Positions 1-6,609 of a stretch of 25,343 bases of DNA are shown in pieces. Source of the DNA: Gaopeijia sp032250675 (GTDB lineage: Bacteria; Gemmatimonadota; Gemmatimonadetes; Longimicrobiales; Gaopeijiaceae); contig JAVVEY010000035.1 of the NCBI GenBank assembly GCA_032250675.1, positions 1 through 25,343 of the forward strand, written 5' to 3'. A program made the position numbers and the translations under genes. The notes beneath the pieces are model-generated. The model saw only the letters and a program-made list of their open reading frames with translations, was not told the DNA's origin and made no database searches. Position 1 is the stretch's first letter. Each line of letters begins with the position of its first letter.

Positions 1-147
1 CGGGGGGAGGCGCGCCAGCCGGTCGTCGAGCTCGCGCAGGCGCGGGACGAGATCGCGCGCCGTCGCCCCCTCGGGGAGGGTCACGCGGCGACGTTCGGAA
101 CCGGCGAGTTCACGGTACGATGCGAAGAAGAGGACCTCGAGCGTCAT
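1..147 (-). CDS. moaD: MoaD-like molybdopterin synthase sulfur-carrier subunit, 5' part (cut by window edge)
   Basis: The 49 codons read MTLEVLFFASYRELAGSE and continue with VTLPEGATARDLV. This is the usual opening of the ubiquitin-fold MoaD/ThiS family: a first strand ending in LFFA, then a xRELxG helix start, then a second strand. MoaD carries sulfur as a C-terminal thiocarboxylate and, with MoaE, converts precursor Z to molybdopterin in the cytoplasm. The diagnostic C-terminal Gly-Gly lies outside the window, so the assignment rests on the N-terminal half only. The ATG lies four bases after the stop of the Spy-like gene, so it is probably the last visible gene of the sigma-factor operon. 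A weak GAGG-type ribosome site precedes it. ThiS or another small sulfur carrier is the main alternative. Confidence 0.72.
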   Translation of the reverse strand, partial: MTLEVLFFASYRELAGSERRRVTLPEGATARDLVPRLRELDDRLARLPP

Positions 148-151
148 GCCC

Positions 152-742
152 TCAAGGTAGTCGTCCAGGCGCGCGATCGTTCCCACCCCGGACGGCGGAA
201 TCCCCTCCCGGACGCCCGTCTCCTCCGGGACGCCCGTCTCCTCCGGGGGATCGATCTCCGCTTCGCATCCGCCGGATCCGCTCGCCGAGCTCCTCGCGCA
301 GCGTGTGGAGCCGGAGGAGCTGAGGCGGGGTCAGGATCGCCGAGAGGCGTTCCCGTTCGGCTTCGAGGAGCCGGATCTCCTCGCGCTTGATCGCGATGAA
401 CTCATCGAGCGCGAGGCGCGACTCGTCGTCCGACATGTACACCCCGGTGCCCCGGAGCCGTCGATTGAGGCGCATCTCGCGTATCTGCAGCGCGCGGCGT
501 GCTCCGGCGAGTTCCTCCACCGCTTCGAAGAGGCGCACGGCGGTCGCCGAGTCGAGCCCGAGTTCGGTTCGTACCGTCTGCTCGAAGTGCGCCATGATCC
601 GGCGCTCGATCTCGTTCCGATCGAGACCGCCGCGACCACCCGGAGGGCCCTGCGCGGCGAGCCCACCCCCCGCGAAGAGAGTGAGCGCCACGACCCACGC
701 CGCGAAGGCGATGGCGCGTGCCCGGATCGGTATCGTCTTCAT
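152..742 (-). CDS. Secreted Spy/CpxP-like periplasmic protein with LTxxQ motif
   Basis: The protein is 196 aa. It has a basic N-terminus, a hydrophobic segment (residues 10-28) and an AAQ cleavage-like site, so it is probably exported to the periplasm. Residues 42-160 are charged and strongly alpha-helical. They include LTPPQLLRLHTLREELGERI (137-156), which matches the LTxxQ repeat of Spy/CpxP/ZraP-type chaperones and CnrX-like metal sensors. The last 36 residues are a Gly/Asp/Pro/Arg-rich tail with repeated GGDGRP units. The start was chosen because it follows the signal-peptide logic, has a GGAGG ribosome site, and overlaps the anti-sigma stop as ATGA. A longer in-frame upstream reading is only antisense-like low-complexity sequence. 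The position in a sigma/anti-sigma operon suggests envelope-stress or metal sensing. The ligand is unknown. Confidence 0.8.
   Translation of the reverse strand: MKTIPIRARAIAFAAWVVALTLFAGGGLAAQGPPGGRGGLDRNEIERRIMAHFEQTVRTELGLDSATAVRLFEAVEELAGARRALQIREMRLNRRLRGTGVYMSDDESRLALDEFIAIKREEIRLLEAERERLSAILTPPQLLRLHTLREELGERIRRMRSGDRSPGGDGRPGGDGRPGGDSAVRGGNDRAPGRLP
210..245. repeat. Perfect 18-bp tandem duplication
   Basis: The unit GGACGCCCGTCTCCTCCG (plus strand) occurs twice back to back at 210-227 and 228-245, with degenerate flanks. It lies inside the Spy-like gene and encodes the repeated hexapeptide GGDGRP in the C-terminal tail. The in-frame unit can gain or lose copies without breaking the gene. 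Confidence 0.9.
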
Positions 743-1242
743 GCACCTGCCTCCATCTGTGCGAGAAGCGCCAGAAGCGCCTCGTCGGAGAGTTCGTCGA
801 GCGCGGGCGCCCCCGCGACGAGTCCGTCGTCGCGCGCCCAGCTCGAGGTGACGAGCCCGTCCTCGACCCGGGCGAGCTCGGTGCCGTCGATCGACGTCGT
901 CTCGCGCATCGAATCGACGATCAGGGGCGTGCCCACGGCCAGCGCGAGGAGTGCGGCGGTGGCGATCATCCATCGCGGCACCCGTGGCGCGCTCCGCCGG
1001 GGTTCCAGACGGAGGACGCCCGGAGGCGACGCCGCGAGGTCAGCGTGCACCGCGGAACGGATCCGGGCCTCGAGCCCGACCGGCGCCTGGGGCCGAGTCG
1101 ACCGCAGAAGCCGAAGGGTGCGCGCTTCCTCGGCGCACGCGGGGCACGCCTCGATGTGTGCGCCGATCCCTCGCCGGCCTTCCACCGGGAGTCCGCCGCT
1201 CACGAACTCCGGGAGCTGCTCTCGAATCTCATGGCACGTCAT
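739..1242 (-). CDS. Membrane-anchored zinc-finger anti-sigma factor
   Basis: The protein is 167 aa and starts MTCHEIREQLPEF. An N-terminal ZAS-type finger is visible: Cys3/His4, then HIEACPAC, giving HxxxCxxC. This is the cytoplasmic domain that holds ECF sigma factors inactive. One transmembrane segment follows at about residues 89-110 (WMIATAALLALAVGTPLIV). A periplasmic C-terminal part of about 55 residues ends LLALLAQMEAGA. The ATG at 1242 is preferred over one seven codons upstream because it has a strong GGAGGAG site five bases before it and overlaps the sigma stop as ATGA. Its own stop overlaps the next gene as ATGA. Its partner is almost certainly the adjacent sigma factor. Confidence 0.88.
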   Translation of the reverse strand: MTCHEIREQLPEFVSGGLPVEGRRGIGAHIEACPACAEEARTLRLLRSTRPQAPVGLEARIRSAVHADLAASPPGVLRLEPRRSAPRVPRWMIATAALLALAVGTPLIVDSMRETTSIDGTELARVEDGLVTSSWARDDGLVAGAPALDELSDEALLALLAQMEAGA

Positions 1243-1805
1243 CTCGTCTCCTCCGTCATCCATGAACGAAGCTTGGTCATTCCGTGATGGTAGTTCACGC
1301 GCGCGGCGCCCTCGGTGGAACCGATCACCTCTCCCACCTCACGAAAGCTCAGATCCTCATCGATTCGAAGGGTGACGGCGAGGCGCTGCTTCTCGGGCAA
1401 CCGATCGATGAGGGCGCGCGCGCGGGATGCCTCATCGTTGAGCATCGCAGTCTCCGCCGGCCCGAGTCCTTCAGCGGCGAGGGGAGCGACCGCGTCGAGA
1501 GTCGACTCGCGACGGCGTCCCGATCTCCGGAGCGCTCCGAGTCCCTCATTCTTCACGATCGTCATCATCCAGCTCCTGAAGGCCGAATCCCCCCGAAAGG
1601 TGTGGAGCGACCGCGTCGCCTTCACGAAGGCGTCCTGTACGACATCAGAGGCCAGATCGGTGTCGCGCACGACGCCCAGCGCCACCCGGTAGGCCACCTC
1701 GTAGTGCCGGCGAATCAGGGTGTTGAGAGCGTCGGTATCACCGGCGCGAGCGCGCTCGACCAGTGCTTCGTCGAGCTCCGGATCTTCCCGCATGGCCCGT
1801 ATCAT
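1239..1805 (-). CDS. ECF-family RNA polymerase sigma factor
   Basis: The protein is 188 aa, typical for group 4 (ECF) sigma factors. Region 2 spans about residues 22-90 and includes the DLASDVVQDAFVKATRSLHTF core and FRSWMMTIVKNEGL, the -10-recognising segment. Region 4 spans about 128-183 with LPEKQRLAVTLRIDEDLSF, a helix-turn-helix around REVGEVIGSTEGAARVNYHHG, and a terminal basic helix. It directs RNA polymerase to a dedicated regulon. The anti-sigma factor follows with an ATGA overlap, and a Spy-like secreted protein comes next, so the trigger probably lies in the envelope. The start is uncertain: ATG at 1805 or the in-frame ATG at 1793. Neither has a clear ribosome site. The 90 bases upstream show no confident promoter. 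Confidence 0.93.
   Translation of the reverse strand: MIRAMREDPELDEALVERARAGDTDALNTLIRRHYEVAYRVALGVVRDTDLASDVVQDAFVKATRSLHTFRGDSAFRSWMMTIVKNEGLGALRRSGRRRESTLDAVAPLAAEGLGPAETAMLNDEASRARALIDRLPEKQRLAVTLRIDEDLSFREVGEVIGSTEGAARVNYHHGMTKLRSWMTEETR
1248..1254 (-). promoter_or_regulatory. Shine-Dalgarno site of the anti-sigma gene
   Basis: GGAGGAG on the minus strand lies five bases before the ATG at 1242, within the end of the sigma-factor gene. It decides that start over the ATG at 1263. Confidence 0.75.
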
Positions 1806-1895
1806 TGATCAGAGGATGTTGCCGACCCCCGATCCGTTAAACCCGGCGGAGTCGCGGGGGTGATCGTGGGTACCCGTCCCCCGCCCGGCTCCGCT

Positions 1896-2201
1896 TCAGT
1901 CGACCGATTCCAGCTTCACAGTGCGGGCAACGCGCGCCGAGAGGTGGCGCGAGGGTTTGAAGAAGGGAACGACACGCGCAGGCACCTCGACCCGATCTCC
2001 CGTACGGGGATTGCGGGCGACGCGCGGCTTGCGTTTCAGCACCTTGAAGGTGCCGAACCCGCGGAGCTCGACATGATCACCATTCGAGACCGCACGCTTC
2101 ACCGCATTCAGGAACCCATCGACCACGAGCGCACAGTCCTTCTTCGTGACTCCGGGTCCGATCGCTTCCGCAACCTGCTCCACCAGGTCGGCCTTCGTCA
2201 T
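1896..2201 (-). CDS. HU/IHF-family histone-like DNA-binding protein
   Basis: The protein is 101 aa and starts MTKADLVEQVAEAIGPGVTK. It has the two N-terminal helices, then VELRGFGTFKV, then the beta-arm with the signature RNPRTGD followed by VPFFKPSRHL. This is the complete HU/IHF fold. Such proteins act as dimers that bend and compact DNA in the nucleoid. The expected length is about 90-100 aa, and the extra C-terminal tail ARTVKLESVD is slightly long. A strong GGAGGAG ribosome site lies seven bases before the ATG, with a good promoter upstream, so it is probably its own transcript after carA. HU and IHF subunits cannot be separated with certainty, so no symbol is given. Confidence 0.95.
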   Translation of the reverse strand: MTKADLVEQVAEAIGPGVTKKDCALVVDGFLNAVKRAVSNGDHVELRGFGTFKVLKRKPRVARNPRTGDRVEVPARVVPFFKPSRHLSARVARTVKLESVD

Positions 2202-2208
2202 CCAGCGT

Positions 2209-2215
2209 CTCCTCC
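2209..2215 (-). promoter_or_regulatory. Shine-Dalgarno site of the HU-family gene
   Basis: GGAGGAG on the minus strand lies seven bases before the ATG at 2201. It is one of the best ribosome sites in the window, consistent with a highly expressed nucleoid protein. Confidence 0.75.
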
Positions 2216-2248
2216 GAAAGAACCCTTCATCAGGACGGAACGGACGGG

Positions 2249-2278
2249 AGCGTAAGGCACCACGGACAACCCCGTCAA
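2249..2278 (-). promoter_or_regulatory. Sigma-70-type promoter for the HU-family gene
   Basis: On the minus strand, TTGACG (2278-2273) and TACGCT (2254-2249) are separated by 18 bases. They match the -35 box in five of six positions and the TAnnnT pattern of the -10 box. The site sits in the 124-base gap between carA and the HU gene, about 48 bases upstream of the start codon. This stretch is less GC-rich than its surroundings. Confidence 0.55.
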
Positions 2279-2325
2279 GTCATTGTGCGCAAAGATGATG
2301 CGGTGTCTCGCCTCATGGCGTCGAA

Positions 2326-3438
2326 TCACGACTCCCCGCGGGCGTTCATCGCGTCGATGAAGCGGTCGAAGAGGTAGCGGCTGTCGTGCGGTCCGGGCGC
2401 AGCCTCGGGGTGGTACTGAACCGCGAAGACGGGCAGCGTGCGGTGGGCCACGCCCTCGACCGTACCGTCGTACAGATTGACGTGCGTGAGGCGCAGATCG
2501 GGGGCACCGGGGATCGCGCCGTCTTCGTCGGCGCGCACCGCGAAGCCGTGGTTCTGCGAAGTGATCTCGATCGAGCCGGTGTCGAGGTCGCGCACCGGGT
2601 GATTGCCGCCGTGGTGGCCGAAGGGGAGCTTGTACGTCTCGCCCCCGAAGGCGCGCGCGATGAGCTGATGCCCGAGGCAGATCCCGAAGATCGGCACGCC
2701 CTCGCCCGCGAGGGTACGGATCGCGTCGAGCGCCGAGGAGACCGCCGCCGGATCGCCCGGGCCATTCGAGATGAAGACGCCGTCGGGGGCCTCGGCGCGG
2801 ACGGCGTCGAGCTCCACCGTGCCCGGCACGACCGTCACGCGGCACCCCCGTTCGGCGAGGAGCTTCGGCGAGTGCGCCTTCACCCCGAAGTCGTACGCCA
2901 CCACGTGAACGTGCTCCTCCCCGACCGCGGGCACTTCGTAGCGCTCCCCCGCCCCCGCCGAGCCGGCGAGGTCGAGCCCCTCCATGCGCGGCTGTGCGGT
3001 GACGCGCGCGAGGAGCGCCTCCGGGTCGGTCTTTGCGGGCGCGATCGCGCCGCGCATCGCGCCCTGCGCGCGGATGTGGCGGGTGAGGGCGCGCGTGTCG
3101 ATCTCGGCGATCCCCGTCACGCCATGACGCGCCAGGTACGCGCCGAGCCCCTCCTCGCTGCGCCAGTTGGAAGGGCGGCGGGAGGCTTCACGCACGATGA
3201 AGCCCGAGGCGCGGGGCGTCGGCGACTCCCGGTCTTCGTCGTTCACCCCGTAGTTGCCCTGCAGCGGGTAGGTCATCGTCACGAGCTGGCCCGTGTACGA
3301 GGGGTCGGTGAGGACCTCCTGGTACCCGGTCATGCAGGTGTTGAAGACGACCTCGCCGAAGGCGGTCCCGCCCGCGCCGAGCGCGATGCCGTCGAATCGG
3401 CGTCCATCTTCGAGGAGGAGGTAGGCGGGGTCGGCCAC
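2326..3438 (-). CDS. carA: Carbamoyl-phosphate synthase small (glutaminase) subunit
   Basis: The protein is 370 aa, normal for CarA. The N-terminal CarA domain shows LLLEDGRRFDG, GEVVFNTCMTGYQEVLTDPSY and GNYGVN. The C-terminal class I glutamine amidotransferase domain has the nucleophile elbow GICLGHQL (Cys254), SQNHGFAV, and the His/Glu pair in QYHPEAAPGPHDS (His343, Glu345). It hydrolyses glutamine and passes ammonia to CarB for carbamoyl phosphate, used for pyrimidines and arginine. carB is not next to it here, since the gene downstream is HU. The start is GTG at 3438 with GGAG six bases upstream. A candidate promoter lies in the divergent gap facing the RNase H-like gene. Confidence 0.97.
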   Translation of the reverse strand: MADPAYLLLEDGRRFDGIALGAGGTAFGEVVFNTCMTGYQEVLTDPSYTGQLVTMTYPLQGNYGVNDEDRESPTPRASGFIVREASRRPSNWRSEEGLGAYLARHGVTGIAEIDTRALTRHIRAQGAMRGAIAPAKTDPEALLARVTAQPRMEGLDLAGSAGAGERYEVPAVGEEHVHVVAYDFGVKAHSPKLLAERGCRVTVVPGTVELDAVRAEAPDGVFISNGPGDPAAVSSALDAIRTLAGEGVPIFGICLGHQLIARAFGGETYKLPFGHHGGNHPVRDLDTGSIEITSQNHGFAVRADEDGAIPGAPDLRLTHVNLYDGTVEGVAHRTLPVFAVQYHPEAAPGPHDSRYLFDRFIDAMNARGES

Positions 3439-3479
3439 GGGGGCTCCGGATGCGGGTCAGGCGGGGAATCGTCCTCCGG

Positions 3480-3507
3480 AAGCTAGAGGGGCGGAGGGCG
3501 GGGTCAA
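3480..3507 (-). promoter_or_regulatory. Candidate promoter of carA
   Basis: On the minus strand, TTGACC (3507-3502) and TAGCTT (3485-3480) are 16 bases apart, placing the transcript start about 35 bases before the GTG. The -35 box is good but the -10 box is only a fair match. The rest of the 267-base divergent gap (3439-3705) shows nothing I can support, including no clear promoter or ribosome site for the plus-strand gene. Confidence 0.35.
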
Positions 3508-3705
3508 GCGAGGGGTGCGGAGCCGGATCGAGAGATGCGGGCGGCCGGGTGCCGACGGAGCGGCACAGGTACGAGCGAACGGACTCCGGTACGCGTCTCC
3601 ACCGTGCTACCTTGGGTCGTCGCGGTTCGAACGCCGTCGCTGGTCCAGCGGCGTCACCGACCCGACGTGATCCCCCACCCCGACCCGGCCCCACGCCCGC
3701 CACTC

Positions 3706-4278
3706 ATGTCCGCACCCGCCGTCTACATCCACGCCGACGAGTCCTGCCTCGGAAACCAGTTCAAGGGGCGCGCCAACCCCGGCGGCGCCGGGGGCCTCAT
3801 CGAGAGCTGGATCGATGGGGAGTGGATCGCGCGCGACTTCTGGCTCTCCGAGCCCGACACCACCAACAATCGGATGGCGCTCTGGAGCGCGATCGCCGGG
3901 CTGACCTCGCTCAAGCGCGCGGCCCCCGTGCGCTTCGTCTCGGACAGCCAGTACCTCGTGAAGGGGGCGTCGGAGTGGATGCCCGGATGGAAGCGTCGCG
4001 GGTGGAAGCGGAAGGCGGGCCCGATCGAGAACCTCGATCTCTGGCAGAAGCTCGACCGCGTGCTGGAGCCGCTCGATGTGACGTGGCACTGGGTGCGCGG
4101 CCACGACGGCCACGCCCGCAACGAGTACGCCAACGAGCTGGCCACCCGGGCGGCGAGCGAGCAGACGACCTCGGGAGGGCTCGTCCCCTCGGGGTTCGTG
4201 GCGTGGCTGAACGAGGAGCGCGAGACGCGCGAGCGCTACCTCGACTTCATCGAGTTCGCGGAGCCGGAGGTGGGGTGA
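3706..4278 (+). CDS. RNase HI-fold protein with altered active site
   Basis: The protein is 190 aa and the only plus-strand gene. Its alignment to RNase HI is clear end to end: VYIHADESCLGN, PGGAGGLIE, TTNNRMALWSAI, SDSQYLVKG, WKRRGWKRKAG, NLDLWQKLD, WHWVRGHDGHARNEYANELA. RNase HI normally degrades the RNA strand of RNA-DNA hybrids with four carboxylates (E. coli Asp10, Glu48, Asp70, Asp134). Here Asp11 and Asp80 are kept, but the Glu48 position is Ala58 and the Asp134 position is Asn143. The substrate-binding TNNRM and GHDGH motifs remain. It may be inactive, use other ligands, or act on another substrate. The start was set at the ATG just before the first strand. Longer upstream readings are low-complexity. 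No clear ribosome site is visible. Confidence 0.9.
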   Translation: MSAPAVYIHADESCLGNQFKGRANPGGAGGLIESWIDGEWIARDFWLSEPDTTNNRMALWSAIAGLTSLKRAAPVRFVSDSQYLVKGASEWMPGWKRRGWKRKAGPIENLDLWQKLDRVLEPLDVTWHWVRGHDGHARNEYANELATRAASEQTTSGGLVPSGFVAWLNEERETRERYLDFIEFAEPEVG

Positions 4279-4302
4279 GCGGGGGCCGGTGAGGCCGCCC
4301 GC
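4279..4302. terminator. Candidate bidirectional terminator between converging genes
   Basis: A hairpin fills the 27-base gap between the RNase H-like gene and lipB. GCGGG-GGCC pairs with GGCC-CCCGC around a GGTGA loop, with one bulged G: nine base pairs in all. There is no T-run on either strand, so intrinsic termination is not proven. Confidence 0.35.
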
Positions 4303-4305
4303 CCC

Positions 4306-5016
4306 TCACCCCGCGACCCGTCGCCCGAAGACCGCCGCGAGTTCATCGGTCGCCACCGCGGCGACCTCCCTCACCGAGGGGGTGGCGGCGCCGAGGAGCC
4401 GCGCGAGCGAGGTGACCGCGCGACCCTCGATCCCGCACGGCACGATCGTCGCGAAGTGCGCGAGGTCGGGGGCGACGTTGAGCGCGAAGCCGTGCGAGGT
4501 GATCCACCCGGAGGAGACGCGCACCCCGATCGCGGCGATCTTGCCCGCCCCGGTCCACACCCCGGTGAGCCCCGCCTCGCGGCCCGCCTCGACCCCGAAG
4601 CGCGCGAGGGTGCGGATGACGACCTCCTCGAGGTCGCGCAGGTAGCGGTGCAGGTCCTGGCGGTCGGGCTTGAGGTCGAGGATCGGGTAGCCCACGAGCT
4701 GCCCGGGGCCGTGGTAGGTGATGTCGCCCCCCCGCCCCGCGTCGTGCACCTCGATCCCGAGCGCGGCGAGCTCGTCGGCGGACGCCAGGAGGTGGCCCTC
4801 CTCGGTGCCCGTCCCCCGCGTGAGGACGGGGTCGTGCTCGAGGAGGAAGAGCGTCTCGGGCTCGCGGCCCTCGCGCACCGCCCGGACCCGCTCGGCCTGG
4901 ATCGCGAGCGCATCGGCGTACGCCACGCGCCCGAGCCATTCGGGGCGCAGCGGACGGGCCGCACGCGAACGGGCGCCGGCCGCTCCCGCGGCCGACGCCC
5001 GTGTACGCTCGTTCAT
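4306..5016 (-). CDS. lipB: Octanoyl-[acyl-carrier-protein] transferase (lipoate biosynthesis)
   Basis: The protein is 236 aa. It has the LipB motifs GRGGDITYHGPGQLVGYPI (about 94-112), TGAGKIAAIGVRV with the catalytic Lys159, ITSHGFALNV, and PCGIEGRAVTSL with the nucleophile Cys194. LipB moves octanoyl from acyl carrier protein to the lipoyl-domain lysine, and LipA then inserts sulfur. It lies 17 bases after the E2 gene, whose product carries one such lysine (Lys44), so enzyme and substrate are co-encoded. The ATG at 5016 was chosen because it lies in the E2-lipB gap, although the first 20 residues are Ala/Arg-rich and may not all be needed. lipA is not in the window. Confidence 0.95.
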   Translation of the reverse strand: MNERTRASAAGAAGARSRAARPLRPEWLGRVAYADALAIQAERVRAVREGREPETLFLLEHDPVLTRGTGTEEGHLLASADELAALGIEVHDAGRGGDITYHGPGQLVGYPILDLKPDRQDLHRYLRDLEEVVIRTLARFGVEAGREAGLTGVWTGAGKIAAIGVRVSSGWITSHGFALNVAPDLAHFATIVPCGIEGRAVTSLARLLGAATPSVREVAAVATDELAAVFGRRVAG

Positions 5017-5033
5017 CGCCGTGACCGCCGCGG

Positions 5034-6482
5034 TCAGGCGTCCTCGGGGAAGTCCTCGAGGAGCTCCTTGAGCCGGGCCAGGAAGCGCGCGGCGTCGGCG
5101 CCGTCCACCAGACGGTGGTCGTAGCCCATGCTGAAGAAGGAGCGCTTCCGGATCCCGATCGTGTCGTTCCCCGTCTCGGGATCGGTGAGCGCCACCACGC
5201 GCTTCTCGATCGCGCCGGTGCCGAGGATCGCCGAGGTCCCCTTCGGGATCACCGGCATCCCCACGACGGTGCCGAGCACGCCGGGGTTGGTGATCGAGAA
5301 GGTCGCGCCCTGGATCTCCTGCGGCTGGAGCTGACGCGACCGCGCGCGCTCGGCCAGATCGATGATCTTGCGACCGATCCCCACCAGGCTGAGGCCGTCG
5401 GCGTCGTGGATCACCGGCACGATCAGCCCCGGATCGAGGTCCACCGCCATCCCGAGGTTCACATTGCCGCGGTGGATGATGTTGTTGCCCGAGACGGTGC
5501 CGTTGATCGCCGGGAACTCCCGCACGAGGCGGCTGACCGCCCACGCCACGAAGGCGGTGTAGCTCACGCGCGCGCCCTGCTCGGCCCACCTCGCCTTGTG
5601 CTGCGCGCGGATGTGGTCGATCGCCGTGAAGTCGATCTCGATGAAGGAGTGCACGTGCGGCGCCACGCGCTTGGCGAGCACCATGTGCTCCGCCGTGAGC
5701 CGGCGGATCTTGTCCATCGGCTCGACGGAGTCGGCGGAGCGCACCGGGAACTCGGGGTGCTCGACCTTGCCGTAGAACCACTTGGCGAGCTCGGAGGCGT
5801 CGACGGGGCCGCTGGTGGCGGGGGTGGAGGGACGCACCCCGGGTGCCGGGGCGGCCTTCTCGGCGCTCGGCTCGGGGGCCTCGGCGGGAGCTGGCTTCGC
5901 GTCGGCGCCACCCGATTCGATGAAGTCCAGGATGTCCTGCTTCGTCACGCGACCCGCGTGCCCGGTGCCGGGGACATCCTCGATCCGGACGCCGTGTTCC
6001 TCGGCGATCTTCCGCACCACCGGCGTGGAGCGCGTGCGCAGGCGCTCCTCTTCGGATCCCGGCTCAGCGCGGGGCTCGGATCCGGCCTCGGATCCGGCAT
6101 CGGCCTCGCCGCTCGCGGTCCCGCCGGAGGCGGCAGGGGCCGCAGCGGGTTCGTCGGCGGGTTCGGGTTCGGAGGCGGGGGGGGCGGCGGCCTCGGGCTC
6201 CTCTGCGGAGCTCGACGCGGCGGCCTGATCGGGCGCGCCGCCCTCGTCGTCGATATACGCCACGATCGTGCCGACCTCGACCGTCTCCCCCTCCTGAACC
6301 TCGACGGCCACGATCGTGCCGGCGGTCGGAGCGGGGATCTCGGCGTCGACCTTGTCGGTGGAGATCTCGAGGATCGGCTCGTCTCTCTCGACGGTGTCGC
6401 CGAGCGACTTGAGCCACTTCGACACGGTCCCCTCGGCGATCGATTCGCCCATCTGGGGCATCGGAACTTCGATTCGAGCCAC
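5034..6482 (-). CDS. 2-oxoacid dehydrogenase complex E2 (dihydrolipoamide acyltransferase)
   Basis: The protein is 482 aa with the standard E2 order. The lipoyl domain is at 1-80, with DKVDAEIPAP and lipoyl Lys44. A long Ala/Pro/Glu/Ser linker (81-146) follows. The E1/E3-binding domain is at about 149-190 (STPVVRKIAEEHGVRIEDV, GRVTKQDILDFI). A second Ala/Pro linker leads to the acyltransferase core from about 250, ending SMGYDHRLVDGADAARF with catalytic His456 and Asp460. It transfers the acyl group from lipoamide to CoA. The PMPQMGESIAEGTV opening resembles branched-chain and 2-oxoglutarate E2s as well as some pyruvate E2s, so the substrate stays open. The start is GTG with GGAG eight bases upstream. 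A 127-base gap containing a candidate promoter separates it from the E1-beta gene. Confidence 0.93.
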   Translation of the reverse strand: MARIEVPMPQMGESIAEGTVSKWLKSLGDTVERDEPILEISTDKVDAEIPAPTAGTIVAVEVQEGETVEVGTIVAYIDDEGGAPDQAAASSSAEEPEAAAPPASEPEPADEPAAAPAASGGTASGEADAGSEAGSEPRAEPGSEEERLRTRSTPVVRKIAEEHGVRIEDVPGTGHAGRVTKQDILDFIESGGADAKPAPAEAPEPSAEKAAPAPGVRPSTPATSGPVDASELAKWFYGKVEHPEFPVRSADSVEPMDKIRRLTAEHMVLAKRVAPHVHSFIEIDFTAIDHIRAQHKARWAEQGARVSYTAFVAWAVSRLVREFPAINGTVSGNNIIHRGNVNLGMAVDLDPGLIVPVIHDADGLSLVGIGRKIIDLAERARSRQLQPQEIQGATFSITNPGVLGTVVGMPVIPKGTSAILGTGAIEKRVVALTDPETGNDTIGIRKRSFFSMGYDHRLVDGADAARFLARLKELLEDFPEDA

Positions 6483-6535
6483 GCTCGATTCTCCGGACTT
6501 GATTCAGTGAGAGTGCAGGCCGTCGGTCGAGCGCT

Positions 6536-6545
6536 GTGTCGACAC
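6536..6545. promoter_or_regulatory. Palindrome downstream of candidate E2 promoter (possible operator)
   Basis: GTGTCGACAC is a perfect 10-base palindrome lying just past the expected transcript start and before the E2 start codon. GC-rich sequence contains many 10-base palindromes by chance, so only its position argues for a role. Confidence 0.2.
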
Positions 6546-6559
6546 GGCGGCGGACATGG

Positions 6560-6587
6560 AGTTTACCCGAGCGCGCCCCGAAGGCAA
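6560..6587 (-). promoter_or_regulatory. Candidate promoter of the E2-lipB unit
   Basis: On the minus strand, TTGCCT (6587-6582) and TAAACT (6565-6560) are 16 bases apart. They lie in the 127-base gap between the E1-beta stop and the E2 start. Each box matches the consensus in four of six positions. If real, E2 and lipB can be transcribed apart from the E1 genes. Confidence 0.35.
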
Positions 6588-6609
6588 GACGCTCCGGGCG
6601 AATGAATCC

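Noticed and set aside
1806..1895. Terminator or promoter between the HU and sigma genes
   Set aside because: Only short imperfect GC stems and no convincing -35/-10 pair were visible.
3580..3640. Promoter for the RNase H-like gene around TACCTT
   Set aside because: No matching -35 box at acceptable spacing.
3535..3705. Longer N-terminus for the RNase H-like protein
   Set aside because: The residues are Arg/Pro-rich without family similarity. The conserved first strand begins right after the ATG at 3706.
5017..5781. Long N-terminal extension of lipB
   Set aside because: It is an out-of-frame reading of the E2 gene, rich in Arg/Gly. The LipB domain begins after the ATG at 5016.
5115..6605. 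Plus-strand frame of 496 codons opposite the E2 gene
   Set aside because: His/Gly/Asp/Arg-rich shadow with no recognisable motif; the E2 domains on the minus strand explain the region.
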